Source: Alphaproteobacteria bacterium (GTDB lineage: Bacteria; Pseudomonadota; Alphaproteobacteria; Rickettsiales; RI-342). Taken from it: a stretch of 7,688 nucleotides of DNA. The stretch spans positions 1-7,688 of the forward strand of contig JADZBT010000139.1 of the NCBI GenBank assembly GCA_020851915.1. The letters are read 5' to 3'. The translations under genes were made by a program, and so were the position numbers. Position 1 is the stretch's first letter. The number at the start of each line of letters is the position of its first letter. The notes below the pieces were generated by a model. The model saw only the letters and a program-made list of their open reading frames with translations, was not told the origin of the DNA and did not search any database. Positions 6,922 to 7,688 of this stretch are shown piece by piece.

Positions 6922-6937
6922 TGTTCCACATGAAACA
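6922..6937. other. parS: parS-like site 2, degenerate, in the def leader
   Basis: TGTTCCACATGAAACA differs by one base (CACATG for CACGTG) from the Bacillus-type parS and from site 3 in this window, and by two from perfect site 1. The changed base is in the central CACGTG, which ParB contacts, so affinity is probably reduced or lost. It ends 17 bp before the def ATG, within the likely leader. The surrounding sites make chance resemblance unlikely; it could be a weak or decaying site. Confidence 0.55.
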
Positions 6938-6954
6938 ATTACGGAATTGATCGC

Positions 6955-7479
6955 ATGGCCCTACTCTCCCTCGTATTGTCCCCCGACCCGCGCCTGAAGC
7001 AGAAATCGCAGCCTGTGGAGCATATCGACGAGGCATTCCGCCGCTTCCTCGACGACATGCTGGAAACCATGTATGCCAGCAACGGTCTGGGACTCGCCGC
7101 CGTGCAGGTAGGCGTACTCAAGCGCGCGCTGGTGCTCGACATCGAGCAGGACGAGCGCGGTGTGCCGGTCAATCCGATGAAGCTCATCAACCCCCGCATC
7201 GTCCGGTTCTCCGAGGAAAAATGCGATTACAAGGAGGGCTGCCTTTCCTTTCCCGGCCAGTTCGAGGACGTCACCCGCCCGGCGGAGATAGAGGTCGAAT
7301 ATACCGACGAGAACGGTGAATTGCGTACACTCAAGGCTGACGGCCTGCTGGCGACCTGTATCCAGCACGAGATCGACCATCTGGACGGGGTCACCTTCGT
7401 CGACCATATTTCCCGCCTCAAGCGCGACATGATCCTGCGTAAAATGAAGAAAGAGCAGAAACTGGCTGAAAAGCCATAA
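6955..7479 (+). CDS. def: Peptide deformylase
   Basis: Def removes the formyl group from the N-terminal methionine of new proteins at the ribosome exit. The 174 residues are the usual length. All three family motifs are intact: GLGLAAVQVG (44-53), EGCLSFPG (94-101) and QHEIDHLDG (137-145). Cys96, His138 and His142 are the metal ligands, Glu139 the catalytic base, and Gln51 the first-motif glutamine. The C-terminal helix is Lys/Arg-rich (about 154-173). The ATG at 6955 has a modest GGAA (6943-6946) upstream; earlier ATGs at 6921 and 6930 are out of frame. Methionyl-tRNA formyltransferase (fmt), its frequent partner, does not follow; a repeat, a parS site and tRNA-Met do. A degenerate parS site in the leader raises the possibility that ParB affects its transcription. 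Confidence 0.97.
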   Translation: MALLSLVLSPDPRLKQKSQPVEHIDEAFRRFLDDMLETMYASNGLGLAAVQVGVLKRALVLDIEQDERGVPVNPMKLINPRIVRFSEEKCDYKEGCLSFPGQFEDVTRPAEIEVEYTDENGELRTLKADGLLATCIQHEIDHLDGVTFVDHISRLKRDMILRKMKKEQKLAEKP

Positions 7480-7483
7480 GCAC

Positions 7484-7519
7484 GTCATCCCGGAAACGTA
7501 AAGCGTTATCCAGGATCTC
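7484..7519. repeat. Imperfect palindromic repeat after def
   Basis: GTCATCCCGGAAACG (7484-7498) and CGTTATCCAGGATCTC (7504-7519) form an imperfect inverted repeat around TAAAG, beginning 4 bp after the def stop codon. The GTCATCCCGG end is shared with the element at 5220-5299, whose right end read backwards is GTCATCCCGGC. It is probably an interspersed repeat of the same broad type. It has no T-run, so it is not a clear intrinsic terminator. Confidence 0.6.
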
Positions 7520-7538
7520 AGGCGGCGGCGCGCCAAAT

Positions 7539-7554
7539 TGTTCCACGTGAAACA
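7539..7554. other. parS: parS centromere site 3 (ParB binding)
   Basis: TGTTCCACGTGAAACA is identical to the parS consensus known from Bacillus Spo0J and differs by one base from perfect site 1. It lies in the def to tRNA-Met spacer, 57 bp upstream of the tRNA and 712 bp after site 1. ParB bound here would sit near the expected tRNA promoter region. Confidence 0.9.
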
Positions 7555-7611
7555 TTATTAAAAAAACACGTGCATTTCAGCGAAAAATTTGTATCTTTCC
7601 CTTCCTTGCGT

Positions 7612-7688
7612 GGCGGGGTAGCTCAGTTGGTTAGAGCAGCGGAATCATAATCCGCGTGTCGGGGGTTCGAATCCCTCCCCCGCTACCA
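7612..7688 (+). tRNA. tRNA-Met (CAT), elongator
   Basis: A 77-nt cloverleaf with the encoded CCA at 7686-7688. The acceptor stem pairs GGCGGGG with CCCCGCT, with a G1-U72 wobble. The D stem is GCTC/GAGC, and the anticodon stem GCGGA/TCCGC holds loop ATCATAA with anticodon CAT at 7646-7648. The T stem and loop are GGGGG-TTCGAAT-CCCTC, and the discriminator is A. The three G:C pairs of initiator anticodon stems are absent (pair 31-39 is A-U), so this is not the initiator. CAT could also belong to a lysidine-modified tRNA-Ile, but the overall sequence fits alphaproteobacterial elongator tRNA-Met as I recall it. A possible -10 box, TATCTT (7592-7597), has no convincing -35. Confidence 0.95.

Noticed and set aside
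7567..7572. A further CACGTG core upstream of tRNA-Met as a fourth parS site
   Set aside because: The flanks (AAAAA and CATTT) do not match TGTTT/AAACA, so it is only a 6-bp coincidence.
7612..7688. Initiator tRNA-fMet, suggested by the neighbouring deformylase gene
   Set aside because: The G:C triplet in the anticodon stem and the initiator-type 1-72 mismatch are absent; a G-U wobble at 1-72 does not make it an initiator.

Overview
The window looks like a chromosomal segment of a moderately GC-rich alphaproteobacterium (about 60% GC by eye in the housekeeping genes). The support is the gene set (trpD-trpC, a short ComEC without a nuclease domain next to gltX, def), a DUF599 membrane protein of the kind common in that class, an alphaproteobacterial-type elongator tRNA-Met, and several palindromic intergenic repeats of kinds frequent in that class. 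I cannot name a genus.

Layout. 1-2520, plus strand: the 3' three quarters of trpD, a 247-bp spacer filled with GC-rich hairpin repeats, trpC, and a DUF599 membrane protein whose ATG overlaps the trpC stop (ATGA). 2517-5214, minus strand: comEC, and downstream of it a 185-residue protein I do not recognise, in DNA of visibly lower GC; its stop overlaps the DUF599 stop tail to tail. 5215-5410: a divergent spacer with a CCCGGC-type palindromic repeat and a possible gltX promoter. 5411-7479, plus strand: gltX and def, separated by 146 bp. 7612-7688: elongator tRNA-Met, ending with the encoded CCA on the last base of the window. No spacer is longer than 300 bp.

The most notable feature is not a gene. 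Three sites that match the ParB-binding centromere parS (TGTTTCACGTGAAACA and variants) lie within 744 bp, directly after gltX, in the def leader and between def and the tRNA. Two are full consensus matches and the middle one is degenerate. This suggests the window is part of the chromosome partition centromere, which normally lies near the replication origin. A GC-rich repeat sits between the first two sites.

The second notable feature is a copy of the intergenic hairpin lying in frame inside comEC, where it encodes part of a linker, much like the protein-coding palindromic elements known in Rickettsia.

Functionally, trpD and trpC supply two consecutive steps of tryptophan synthesis, gltX charges tRNA with glutamate, def removes formyl groups from new proteins, tRNA-Met serves elongation, and ComEC is the DNA-uptake channel. 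I see no phage, insertion sequence, CRISPR array, toxin-antitoxin or defence module.
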